Part shown: piece after piece, positions 51,096 through 58,904 of the stretch
Layout: every line of letters begins with the position of its first letter
Numbering within the stretch: the first letter of the stretch is position 1
Assembly: GCF_043555885.1 (NCBI RefSeq)
Contig: NZ_JBIGHX010000001.1
Coordinates: forward strand, 744,001 to 808,000
Length of the DNA stretch: 64,000 nucleotides
Direction of reading: 5' to 3'
DNA from: Pelomonas lactea
GTDB taxonomy: Bacteria; Pseudomonadota; Gammaproteobacteria; Burkholderiales; Burkholderiaceae_C
The notes under the pieces: generated by a model
What the model saw: only the letters and a program-made list of their open reading frames with translations
Databases searched by the model: none
Told to the model about the DNA's origin: nothing
Position numbers and translations under genes: made by a program

Positions 51096-52709
51096 ATGAA
51101 ACAGCTCCCAGGCCTCGACGCCAGCTTCCTGTACCTGGAGACGCCGCAGATGCCGATGCATGTCGGCGCGCTGCACCTGCTGGAGCTGCCGGCCGGCTAC
51201 GACGGCGACTATGTCGCGGACCTGCGCGAGCACATGCGCGCCCGCCTGCCGCTGCTGCCGGCGCTGCGGCGCAAGCTGCTGACGATGCCGCTGGGCCTGT
51301 CCAACCCCGGGTGGGTGGACGCCGAGCCCGATCTGGAGGAACACATCGTCGAGATCCCGCTGCCCGAGGGCAGCGGCATGGCCGAGCTGGAGGCGCAGGT
51401 GGGCGCCCTGCACCCCGTGCTGCTGGACCGGGCTCGTCCGCTGTGGAAGTTCCACGTCTTCACCGGCCTGGAGCCCGGCCCCGATGGCCAGGTGCGCGTG
51501 GCCCTCTACACGCAGCTTCACCACGCTGCGGTGGACGGCCAGGCCGCCGTGGCGCTGGCGCAGGTCATCCTCGACCTCAGCCCCGAGCCGCGCGCCACAG
51601 AGTCGCTGCCCGCGCGCGGCAGGAAGCGCGGCCAGCTGGGCACCGTGGGCCTGCTGCGCGCGGCCGTGTCGCAGCAGTGGCAGCAGACCGTCAAGCTGGC
51701 CCGCGCGCTGCCCGGCGCGGCCGGCATCCTCGGCAACATGGCCGCGGGCTACGTCGGCGGCGTCGCCGCCGGCAGCGCCGTCGACAAGCTGCGCGCACTG
51801 CTGGCCGCCGTGTCCGACGCGGCGGCGCAGACGACCGCCGTCGTGCGCGGCAAGACGGCCGTCTCCAGCCTGGGCCCGGCGCCGCGCACGCGCTTCAACG
51901 TGAGCCTGTCCGACACGCGCTCGTTCGCCGGCGTCACGCTGCCGCTGGCCGAGCTGAACCGCGCGCGCCGCCGCCACGGCGCCAGCGTCAACGACGCGGT
52001 GCTGTTCGTCATCGGCGGCGCGCTGCGGCGCTACTTCGCCAAGCACGGCCCGCAGCCGCGCAAGAGCCTCATCGCCGCCGTGCCCGTGTCCACGCGCGCG
52101 GCCGGCGACACCACGTCCAACAACCAGGCCACGATGAGCTTCATGAGCCTGGGCACCCACCTCGCCAACCCGGCCGACCGACTGGCCCACGTGATGGCGT
52201 CCAGCCACGCGATGAAGGCGCAGATGGCCCAGCTCAAGAGCCTGATGCCCACGGACTTCCCATCGCTGGGCATCCCCTGGCTGATGCAGGCCGGCGCCAT
52301 GCTGTACGGCCGCGCCAAGGTGGCCGAGAAGCTGCCGGTCATCGCCAACGTCGTCATCTCCAACGTGCCCGGCCCGCAGGTGCCGCTGTACCTGGCCGGT
52401 GCGCTGATGCTGACCAACTACCCCACGTCCATCGCCGTGCACGGCCTGGCGCTGAACGTGACGGTGCAGACCTACCACCAGTCGCTGGACATCGGCCTGA
52501 TGGCCTGCGGCGAGGCACTGCCCGAGACCGCCGAACTGGCGGCTTATGTCGAGGCGGCCTTCATGGAGCTGCAGGCGCTGCCGGTGGCCGAGGTTGCCGC
52601 TGAGCCGGCTCCGGCAGTGAAGAAGCGCGCCCCGGCGAAGAAGGCAGCGGCCAAGCCGGTGGCCGCCAAGAAGGCGCCGGCCAGGCGCCGCGTGGCCAAG
52701 GCTGCCTGA
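51096..52709 (+). CDS. Wax ester synthase/diacylglycerol acyltransferase (WS/DGAT)
   Basis: The 537-residue protein has the WS/DGAT catalytic motif HHAAVDG near residue 145, an N-terminal MKQLPGLDASFLYLETPQMP typical of the family, and the C-terminal segment VVISNVPGPQVPLYLAGA. These enzymes join acyl-CoA to fatty alcohols or diacylglycerol to make storage lipids. The last 40 residues form a Lys/Ala/Pro tail (KKAAAKPVAAKKAPARRR) that most relatives lack. GGAGA lies eight bases before the ATG. Confidence 0.92.
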   Translation: MKQLPGLDASFLYLETPQMPMHVGALHLLELPAGYDGDYVADLREHMRARLPLLPALRRKLLTMPLGLSNPGWVDAEPDLEEHIVEIPLPEGSGMAELEAQVGALHPVLLDRARPLWKFHVFTGLEPGPDGQVRVALYTQLHHAAVDGQAAVALAQVILDLSPEPRATESLPARGRKRGQLGTVGLLRAAVSQQWQQTVKLARALPGAAGILGNMAAGYVGGVAAGSAVDKLRALLAAVSDAAAQTTAVVRGKTAVSSLGPAPRTRFNVSLSDTRSFAGVTLPLAELNRARRRHGASVNDAVLFVIGGALRRYFAKHGPQPRKSLIAAVPVSTRAAGDTTSNNQATMSFMSLGTHLANPADRLAHVMASSHAMKAQMAQLKSLMPTDFPSLGIPWLMQAGAMLYGRAKVAEKLPVIANVVISNVPGPQVPLYLAGALMLTNYPTSIAVHGLALNVTVQTYHQSLDIGLMACGEALPETAELAAYVEAAFMELQALPVAEVAAEPAPAVKKRAPAKKAAAKPVAAKKAPARRRVAKAA

Positions 52710-52714
52710 CCGCG

Positions 52715-53332
52715 ATGGATGACTTTCCAGGCGACCTGGTCTTCTGGGCCTGCGTGCTGCTGGGCGTCATCGCGCTCATCGTGGCCGTTTTCAAGGCCGA
52801 CCGGGGCGATGCCGAGTCGATCCTGCAGAAGCGGCTGGCCGCCTACCCCGCCAGCGCCCGCGCCGTCATCCTGCGGGGCAAGCAGCCTGCGGGCTGGAAG
52901 TTGGCGCTGCAAATTTTCGTGATGGTGGCGATCGCGCTCGGCATGCCCAAGCTCCAGACACCCGGCACGCTGGCACTGCTGTGCGAACGCTTCGGTGCAG
53001 CGCAGACCGCGCAGCTGCTGTGGCTGCTGATCTATCCCGGCCTGCCGTTCCTGATGCTGCTGGCGCTGTCCCCGCTGCTCCTGCAGTCCGTGCGTGTCCT
53101 TCGCGGCGGGTACGCGCCGCCGCTGGACAGCGTGCCAACGCAGGACACCATCGCCGTGGCCGGCTGGCGAGCCGTGCTGCGCGGCATGGTGGGTCTGGTG
53201 CTGTTTCCCGTGCTGGTCGGCGTCATCGGCTACCTGGCGGCCGACCTGCGCCAGACCTTCAACCGCAATCCCGTGAGCGCCGACGCCCGGTGCCCCATCG
53301 GCGAGCCGCCGCCGACCGCCCTGCACCTCTGA
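52715..53332 (+). CDS. Hypothetical membrane protein
   Basis: The 205-residue protein has four hydrophobic segments, at about residues 8-25, 64-80, 97-125 and 150-170. No family is recognised. It starts five bases after the WS/DGAT stop, so it is probably co-expressed with it. The C-terminal tail (DARCPIGEPPPTALHL) is short and polar. Confidence 0.65.
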   Translation: MDDFPGDLVFWACVLLGVIALIVAVFKADRGDAESILQKRLAAYPASARAVILRGKQPAGWKLALQIFVMVAIALGMPKLQTPGTLALLCERFGAAQTAQLLWLLIYPGLPFLMLLALSPLLLQSVRVLRGGYAPPLDSVPTQDTIAVAGWRAVLRGMVGLVLFPVLVGVIGYLAADLRQTFNRNPVSADARCPIGEPPPTALHL

Positions 53333-53449
53333 GCCCCCGGCGAGGCCACCGACGTCGCCCACGCGACACCGGCGCCCCGGGCAAGCACGCTGCACCGCCC
53401 CGCGCCGGCCGGCGGACAATCGCGGGGCTTGAGTCCCTTTCCCGCCTGC

Positions 53450-54262
53450 ATGCCCGCCTCCCGCTCGCCGCGCCTCCCGCGCCGGCCCACGCCGACTGAC
53501 CACGCCCCCGCTGCCGCGCACGACCTGCGCGCCCCCAATGCCTGGCTGCTGATGCTGGAAGGCCGCGCGCCGTGGGAGTACGCCGCGCTGCTGGCCACGC
53601 TGCCGTGGATGAAGAAGCTGCCCCAGGGCGACGGCCACCCGGTGCTGGTGTTCCCCGGCCTGGGCGCCAACGACCTGACCACCGCGCCGCTGCGCGCGCT
53701 GCTCGATTCGCTGGGCTACGCCACGCAGCCCTGGCAGCAGGGCTTCAACTTCGGCCCGCGCGCCGGCGTGCTGGAGCAGTGCCGCGCCCACCTCGAAGAC
53801 CTGCACCGTCGCCACCACCGCAAGGTCAGCCTCATCGGCTGGAGCCTGGGCGGCATCTATGCCCGCGAGCTGGCCAAGGAGTGCCCCGAACTGACGCGCT
53901 GCGTCGTCACGCTGGGCACGCCGTTCACCGGCCACCCGCGCGCCACCAACGCATGGCGCTTCTTCGAGATGGTCAGCGGCCAGACCGTGGCCGACGACCA
54001 CGACCTGCTGGCGCAGATCCGCCAGGCGCCGCCGGTGCCCACCACGTCCATCTACTCCAAGACCGACGGCGTCGTCGCCTGGCGCTGCAGCGTCAACGAG
54101 CCGTCACCGCTGGCGGAGAACATCGAGGTCCAGGCCAGCCACATCGGCCTGGGCGTCAACCCCATCGCGCTGTACGCGCTGGCCGACCGGCTGGCGCAGC
54201 CCGAGGGGCAGTGGCAGCCTTTCGAGCCCAAGGGTGCGCGGCGCTGGTTCTACAAGACCTGA
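53450..54262 (+). CDS. Alpha/beta hydrolase, lipase-like
   Basis: The 270-residue protein has the oxyanion segment HPVLVFPGLGANDLTT and the nucleophile elbow IGWSLGGIYARELA near residue 137. A likely acid lies in SIYSKTDGVVAW and a histidine in QASHIGLGVNP. It has no clear signal peptide; the first 30 residues are basic and proline-rich. Its place two genes after WS/DGAT suggests a role in lipid turnover, which is inference. A TTG at 53429 is an alternative start. Confidence 0.82.
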   Translation: MPASRSPRLPRRPTPTDHAPAAAHDLRAPNAWLLMLEGRAPWEYAALLATLPWMKKLPQGDGHPVLVFPGLGANDLTTAPLRALLDSLGYATQPWQQGFNFGPRAGVLEQCRAHLEDLHRRHHRKVSLIGWSLGGIYARELAKECPELTRCVVTLGTPFTGHPRATNAWRFFEMVSGQTVADDHDLLAQIRQAPPVPTTSIYSKTDGVVAWRCSVNEPSPLAENIEVQASHIGLGVNPIALYALADRLAQPEGQWQPFEPKGARRWFYKT

Positions 54263-54337
54263 CCCCGCCACCGGGCCCGCTGCCCATGGCGCAGGACTTG
54301 CTGCACCCGCCCTGCCCTTTCGTTTGAAGACCACCCC

Positions 54338-55108
54338 ATGCCCTGGACCTTTGCCCACCCGGCGGCCATCCTGCCGCTGCGGCGGCTGTGCCCCCGCTGG
54401 CTCTCGCTGCCAGCCCTGACCCTCGGCGCCATGGCGCCCGACATGAGCTACTACATCGGCATGCACGGCAAGTGGCGCTCGTTCTGCCACACGCCCGAGG
54501 GCATCCTCACCGCCTGCCTGCCGGTATGCCTGCTGCTGCTGGCGCTGCTGCTGCGCTTTGCGAAGCCGCTGACCGTGCTGCTGGCCGAGCCGCACCGCGG
54601 CCTGGTGCGCGCGCAGTTGCAGCCGCCGCCGCACCCGGCGTGGCGGGCGCTCGTGGTGGCCGTGCTGTCGGTGCTGATCGGCGCGGCCACGCACCTGGTG
54701 TGGGACTCGTTCACGCACGAGGGCCGCTGGGGCGCCGAGCTGCTGCCCGAGCTGGAAGAGCCGCTGCTGGACGGGCTGGACCGGCAGTTCCAGCTCACGC
54801 ACCTGCTGCAGCACCTGAGCACCGCCGTGGGCGTGGCGGCACTGGCCGTCGTGTACCGGCGCGCGCTGCGCCGCCTGCCGCCGGCCGTGCCCGCGCCGCT
54901 GGACATGCAGCGCCGCCGCCTGCTGCTGGCCTGCGCGGCCGTGGCGCTGGCCATCGGGGCTGCCAGCGCCTGGGCGCTGACGCCGGCGACGCTGCCCGCC
55001 TACGGGTCGCACCGCCTCGTGCGCAGCGTCGTCTGGAGCACCAGCTGCTTCGCGGCGCTGCTTGCCATCGCCAGCGCGGCCTGGTGGCGCCGCCACGGCG
55101 ATGCCTGA
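54338..55108 (+). CDS. DUF4184 family membrane protein
   Basis: The 256-residue protein begins MPWTFAHPAAILPLRRL and continues LTLGAMAPDMSYYIG, which are the defining segments of DUF4184, followed by several membrane helices and THLVWDSFTHEGRWGAE. The conserved His/Asp residues (AHP, APD, HLVWDSFTH) suggest metal binding or hydrolase-like chemistry at the membrane, but no function is established. Confidence 0.85.
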   Translation: MPWTFAHPAAILPLRRLCPRWLSLPALTLGAMAPDMSYYIGMHGKWRSFCHTPEGILTACLPVCLLLLALLLRFAKPLTVLLAEPHRGLVRAQLQPPPHPAWRALVVAVLSVLIGAATHLVWDSFTHEGRWGAELLPELEEPLLDGLDRQFQLTHLLQHLSTAVGVAALAVVYRRALRRLPPAVPAPLDMQRRRLLLACAAVALAIGAASAWALTPATLPAYGSHRLVRSVVWSTSCFAALLAIASAAWWRRHGDA

Positions 55109-55164
55109 CCCCGCTTCCACACCGCCGCGCTTCTCGCGGTAAGGTATCGCCCTCAACCGGACCC

Positions 55165-55770
55165 ATGCCCATGCAACACCACACCCTCGCCGCCGCCGAC
55201 GACAAGGCCGCCAAGAAAGAAGCCCCCGAGAAGCAGGAGGAGCAGCTGCTCTTCAAGGGCCGCTACGTAATGATCTTCGGCGAGATCGACGACAAGATGG
55301 CCCACGCCACCTGCCGCCGCCTGCTGGCGCTGAGCCAGGAATCGGACGCCCCGATCACGCTGCTGATCTCCAGCCCCGGCGGCCACGTCGAGAGCGGCGA
55401 CGCCATCCACGACATGATCCGCTTCGTGCGCGCCCCGGTCACCGTGGTGGGCACGGGCTGGGTGGCCAGCGCCGGCACGCACATCTACCTGGCCGTGCCC
55501 AAGGAGCGCCGCGTCGCGCTGCCCAACACGCGCTTCATGATCCACCAGCCGGCCGGCGGCGCCGGCGGCCAGGCCAGCGACATCGCCATCCAGGCCAAGG
55601 AAATCATCCGCACCCGCGAGCGCATCGCCGCCGTCATCGCCCGCGAGACCGGCCAGCCGCTGGAACGCGTGCGCGTGGACATCGAGCGCGACTTCTGGAT
55701 GGGCACCGACGAGGCCATCGCCTACGGCCTGGTGTCGCGCGTCATCGAGCGCCAGGTCGACCTCGGCTGA
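55165..55770 (+). CDS. ClpP-like serine protease paralogue
   Basis: The 201-residue protein has a ClpP fold: LLISSPGGHVESGDAIHDMI, then the region of the catalytic serine in GWVASAGTHIYLA (where ClpP has ASMGA). The catalytic histidine is in FMIHQPAGGAGGQASDI and the aspartate in DIERDFWMGTDEAIAYGLV. All three triad positions are present. An N-terminal extension of about 25 charged residues (AADDKAAKKEAPEKQEEQ) replaces the usual ClpP N-terminus, and no clpX lies nearby, so this is a second, divergent ClpP. The start may be 55165 or 55171. Confidence 0.87.
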   Translation: MPMQHHTLAAADDKAAKKEAPEKQEEQLLFKGRYVMIFGEIDDKMAHATCRRLLALSQESDAPITLLISSPGGHVESGDAIHDMIRFVRAPVTVVGTGWVASAGTHIYLAVPKERRVALPNTRFMIHQPAGGAGGQASDIAIQAKEIIRTRERIAAVIARETGQPLERVRVDIERDFWMGTDEAIAYGLVSRVIERQVDLG

Positions 55771-55786
55771 CCCCGCGCCCGCCCGC

Positions 55787-56683
55787 ATGCAGCTCAGCGC
55801 CAACGGCGTCCGCATCGAGGTCGACATCCGCGGCCCGGCGGACGGCGAGCCGCTGCTGATGATCATGGGCCTGGGGATGCAGCTCATCGCCTGGCCCGAC
55901 GGCCTGGTGGACGAGCTGGTGGCCCGCGGCTTTCGCGTCATCCGCTTCGACAACCGCGACGTGGGCCTGTCCCAGCCCTTCGACGAGCTGGGCCCGCCCA
56001 ACGTGCCGCTGGCCGCGCTGCTGCACCTGTTCCACCTGCCCATCAAGGCGCCCTACCAGCTGGCCGACCTGGCGCGCGACGCCGTCGGCGTGCTGGACGC
56101 GCTGGGCATCCCGGCGGCGCATGTCTGCGGCGCCTCCATGGGCGGCATGATCGCCCAGCACCTGGGCTTCGCCCATGCGCAGCGCGTGAAGAGCCTGACG
56201 CTGATGATGACCACCAGCGGCGACCGCAGCCTGCCCAAGGAGAGCCTCAAGGTGCGCCGCGCGCTGCTGTCCCGGCCCCGGCCGGGCAGCACGCCCGAGC
56301 AGAAGCTGCAGAACGTGCTGGACCACTTCGTGGGCCTGTACGGCATCATCGGCAGCCCCGGCTACCCGGCCGACCCCGCGGTGCTGCGCGAGCGCATCGC
56401 GCAGGGCGTGCAGCGCGCGTTCCGGCCGCAGGCGGTGGCGCGCCAGCTGGTGGCCATCGCGGCCGACGCCCACCGGGCCGAGCGCGTGTCGCGCATCGCC
56501 GCACCCACGCTGGTGCTGCATGGCGAGCACGATGCGCTGATCCCCGTCGCCGCGGCGCGCGACCTGGCGCGGCGCATCCCGGATGCAAGGCTGGAGATCA
56601 TCCCCGGCTGGGGCCACGACCTGCCCGAGCCGCTGTGGCCGCGGCTGGCCGCCGACATCGCCGCCAATGCGGCGCGCGCCTGA
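55787..56683 (+). CDS. Alpha/beta hydrolase
   Basis: The 298-residue cytoplasmic protein has the oxyanion segment LLMIMGLGMQL and RFDNRDVGLSQ. The nucleophile elbow is CGASMGGMIAQ near residue 117, the acid in VLHGEHDALIP and the histidine in IPGWGHDLPEP. This pattern matches the aclacinomycin-methylesterase-like group of hydrolases, but the substrate is unknown. It starts 17 bases after the ClpP-like gene. Confidence 0.87.
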   Translation: MQLSANGVRIEVDIRGPADGEPLLMIMGLGMQLIAWPDGLVDELVARGFRVIRFDNRDVGLSQPFDELGPPNVPLAALLHLFHLPIKAPYQLADLARDAVGVLDALGIPAAHVCGASMGGMIAQHLGFAHAQRVKSLTLMMTTSGDRSLPKESLKVRRALLSRPRPGSTPEQKLQNVLDHFVGLYGIIGSPGYPADPAVLRERIAQGVQRAFRPQAVARQLVAIAADAHRAERVSRIAAPTLVLHGEHDALIPVAAARDLARRIPDARLEIIPGWGHDLPEPLWPRLAADIAANAARA

Positions 56684-56686
56684 GCG

Positions 56687-57052
56687 TCAGCGCTGCACGT
56701 CCGCCAGAGAAGCGACCGACTGGTACGCCTCCAGCGCCTGATCCAGGTTGGGGCCGCCTTCCATCAGCGCCCGCTTCAGCGCCAGCTGCGCGGTCTCGGT
56801 CTGCTGCTCCTGGTCCGACACCGTGCCATCGCGGTTGACGTCGGCCGTCACGTGGACGATGCCGGTGGCCACCTTGGCCGTGTCCTGCGAGGCTGCCGCC
56901 CGCGCGCCGGCGGCGGACACCGTCACCACGGCCGACGCGACCTCTGGCGCCGCGCGCCGCGCCGGCACGGGCGCCGCAGCCACCCCGGACGGGGAAGCGC
57001 TGGCGGTGGCGTTGACGGGAGGCAGCACGGCAGGCAGTGAAAGCTGTGTCAT
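56687..57052 (-). CDS. Small hypothetical protein with one EF-hand-like loop
   Basis: The 121-residue product is Ala/Val-rich in its first half. It contains DVNRDGTVSDQE, a full 12-residue EF-hand loop pattern (D-x-N-x-D-G-x-V-x-x-x-E), followed by helical sequence. No clear signal peptide is seen. I use the ATG at 57052; a GTG at 57070 is also possible. It lies downstream of the PCu(A)C gene on the same strand. One EF-hand alone does not establish calcium binding. Confidence 0.6.
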   Translation of the reverse strand: MTQLSLPAVLPPVNATASASPSGVAAAPVPARRAAPEVASAVVTVSAAGARAAASQDTAKVATGIVHVTADVNRDGTVSDQEQQTETAQLALKRALMEGGPNLDQALEAYQSVASLADVQR

Positions 57053-57106
57053 GGGGTCATCGGCCGCCACGCGGCGAACTTGAGCAGTTTTTTCTGCTCG
57101 GCCGCG

Positions 57107-57529
57107 TCAGCGCGCCTTCGCCTTGACCTCGACGTCCGTGCGCTTGCCGTCCGCCGCCTCGACGGTCAGCGTCAGCGGCACGACCTCGCCGGCCTTGATC
57201 GGGCGTTGAAGGCCCATCAGCATGACGTGGTAGCTGCCCGGCTTCAGCGCCACGGCCTGGCCGGCCGGCAGCGGCAGCGCGTCCACGGCGCGCATCTTCA
57301 TGACGCCGTCGTCCATCTTCATCTCGTGGATCTCCACCATGCCCGCCACCGGCGAGCTGGCGGCCACCACCTTGGCCGCCTGAGCCGACGTCAGCTGCAT
57401 GAAGGCGCCGGTGGCCTTCTGCGGCGCGACGGTGGCGCGCACCCAGGGGTCGTCCACCTTCACGGCGGGGCTCTGGGCCTGGGCGGCCAGGGACAGCAAC
57501 AGGGCGGGAACAAGCAGCAGACGACGCAT
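57107..57529 (-). CDS. PCu(A)C copper chaperone
   Basis: The 140-residue protein has a signal peptide ending LAAQAQS. It shows the exact copper motif H-x10-M-x21-H-x-M (EIHEMKMDD to YHVML), which binds Cu(I) in the periplasm and delivers it to the CuA site of cytochrome oxidase. No senC/sco gene is in the window. Confidence 0.93.
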   Translation of the reverse strand: MRRLLLVPALLLSLAAQAQSPAVKVDDPWVRATVAPQKATGAFMQLTSAQAAKVVAASSPVAGMVEIHEMKMDDGVMKMRAVDALPLPAGQAVALKPGSYHVMLMGLQRPIKAGEVVPLTLTVEAADGKRTDVEVKAKAR

Positions 57530-57577
57530 GGCAGGGGGGGCTACAACGGTGAGGCCGCCATTGTGCGACCGCGGGGC

Positions 57578-57618
57578 TTGACCTCACCTGTCCATGTGTA
57601 CTATCGTACTAGTACACA
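57578..57618 (+). promoter_or_regulatory. Promoter and operator of the GntR-ABC operon
   Basis: TGTGTACTA-TCGTAC-TAGTACACA (57595-57618) is a perfect 9-bp inverted repeat upstream of the GntR start. TTGACC (57578-57583) and TATCGT (57602-57607), 18 bases apart, read as -35 and -10, so the -10 lies inside the palindrome. The GntR protein encoded next is the obvious repressor. Confidence 0.8.
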
Positions 57619-57630
57619 TAGCCAGCACCC

Positions 57631-58023
57631 ATGGACCCCGCCCACTTCGTCCACATCAACACCGGCTCGCCCGAGCCCATCTACCGCCAGCTCATCGAGC
57701 AGGTGAAGCGCCGCGTGGCGGCCGGGCAGCTGAAAGCGGGCGACGAGATCCCGTCGGTGCGCGAGCTGGCGCAGGCGCTGGCCGTGCACCCCATGACCAT
57801 CTCCAAGGCCTATTCCCTGCTGGAGATGGACGGCGTGCTGGAGCGCCGCCGCGGGCTGTCCATGGTGGTGGCGGCCCAGCACCAGCAGGCCCAGCCCACC
57901 GCTGACCGCGTCGAGCTGCTGCGACCGACGCTGGAGAAGGCCGCCGCCGAAGCGCGGCAGCTGGAGCTGTCCCCGGCCCAGGCCCTGCAGCTGTTCAAAA
58001 CCATCCTGGAAGAGGCCCCATGA
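57631..58023 (+). CDS. GntR-family regulator, YtrA subfamily
   Basis: The 130-residue protein has an N-terminal winged helix (PIYRQLIEQVKRRVAAGQL, then VRELAQALAVHPMTISKAYSLLE) and only a short helical C-terminus, which defines the YtrA subgroup of GntR regulators. It is the first gene of an operon with an ABC ATPase and a permease and probably represses it from the palindrome 13 bases upstream of its start. The stop overlaps the ATPase start (ATGA). Confidence 0.93.
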   Translation: MDPAHFVHINTGSPEPIYRQLIEQVKRRVAAGQLKAGDEIPSVRELAQALAVHPMTISKAYSLLEMDGVLERRRGLSMVVAAQHQQAQPTADRVELLRPTLEKAAAEARQLELSPAQALQLFKTILEEAP

Positions 58024-58904
58024 CCCCGCACTTTCCGCACACCGAATCCGCCAGCGCCGAACTCAGCGGCGTGAGCCTGGCCTATCCCAAGGGCCCCGCC
58101 GTGCTGACCGGCCTGGACTGGCAGCTGCTGCCCGGCCAGGTGGTGGGCCTGCTGGGCCGCAACGGCGCCGGCAAGACGACGCTGCTGGAGACGCTGCTGG
58201 GCCTGCGCGAGCCCGACGCCGGGCGCGTGCAGCTGTTCGGCCAGGACGTGGCGGCGCTGGACGACACCGCCCGCGCCCGCATCGGCTACGTGCCGCAGCA
58301 CAGCGACCTGTTCGAGGGCTTCACGCCGGCACAGCTGCTGGCCTATTTCAAGAGCTTCTACCCGCGCTGGAACGACGCCAAGGTGGAGGGCCTGATGTCG
58401 CGCTGGGACATTCGCGCCGACCAGCCCATCCGCAAGCTCTCCGGCGGCCAGAAGCAGCGCCTGTCCATCATCCGCGCGCTGGCCCACGAGCCCGACCTGC
58501 TGGTGCTGGACGAGCCCGTCGCCAGCCTGGACCCGGCCGGCCGGCGCGACTTCCTGCGCGAGCTCGTCGGCGAGGTGCTGGACCGCGGTGCGACGGTGGT
58601 GTTCTCCACCCACATCCTGTCGGACCTGGAGCGCGTGGCGTTCAACATTGCCTTCCTGGCGCAGGGCCGCATCGCGCTGCAGGCGCCGCTGGACGAGTTG
58701 CTAGATCAGGTGCGAGCCTTCACCGGCAGCGTCACCGAAATGGCCGCGTTGATGGGGCGCCTGGGCCTGCAGCCGCTCAAGCGCACGCCGCTGGAGGCCG
58801 GCCGCGAGCGCGTGCTGGCGCGGCTGCCGGCCGGCGGCGCGCTGCCCGGCGGCGTCGCGGCCGAGCGCCTGAACCTGGACGACCTGTTCACGGAGCTGAC
58901 CTGA
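58020..58904 (+). CDS. ABC transporter ATP-binding protein (YtrB-like)
   Basis: The 294-residue protein has Walker A GRNGAGKTT near residue 45, a Q-loop GYVPQHSDLFEG, the signature LSGGQKQRLSI and Walker B LLVLDEPVASLDP. The C-terminal 80 residues are an extension seen in drug/antibiotic exporters of this type. It works with the following permease, and a link to cell-envelope stress is expected from the family, not shown here. Confidence 0.92.
   Translation: MTPHFPHTESASAELSGVSLAYPKGPAVLTGLDWQLLPGQVVGLLGRNGAGKTTLLETLLGLREPDAGRVQLFGQDVAALDDTARARIGYVPQHSDLFEGFTPAQLLAYFKSFYPRWNDAKVEGLMSRWDIRADQPIRKLSGGQKQRLSIIRALAHEPDLLVLDEPVASLDPAGRRDFLRELVGEVLDRGATVVFSTHILSDLERVAFNIAFLAQGRIALQAPLDELLDQVRAFTGSVTEMAALMGRLGLQPLKRTPLEAGRERVLARLPAGGALPGGVAAERLNLDDLFTELT

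Noticed and set aside
54388..55770. 460-codon fusion of a hydrophilic domain to ClpP
   Set aside because: The part before 55165 is a shadow of the DUF4184 gene in another frame; the ClpP-like protein starts at 55165 or 55171.
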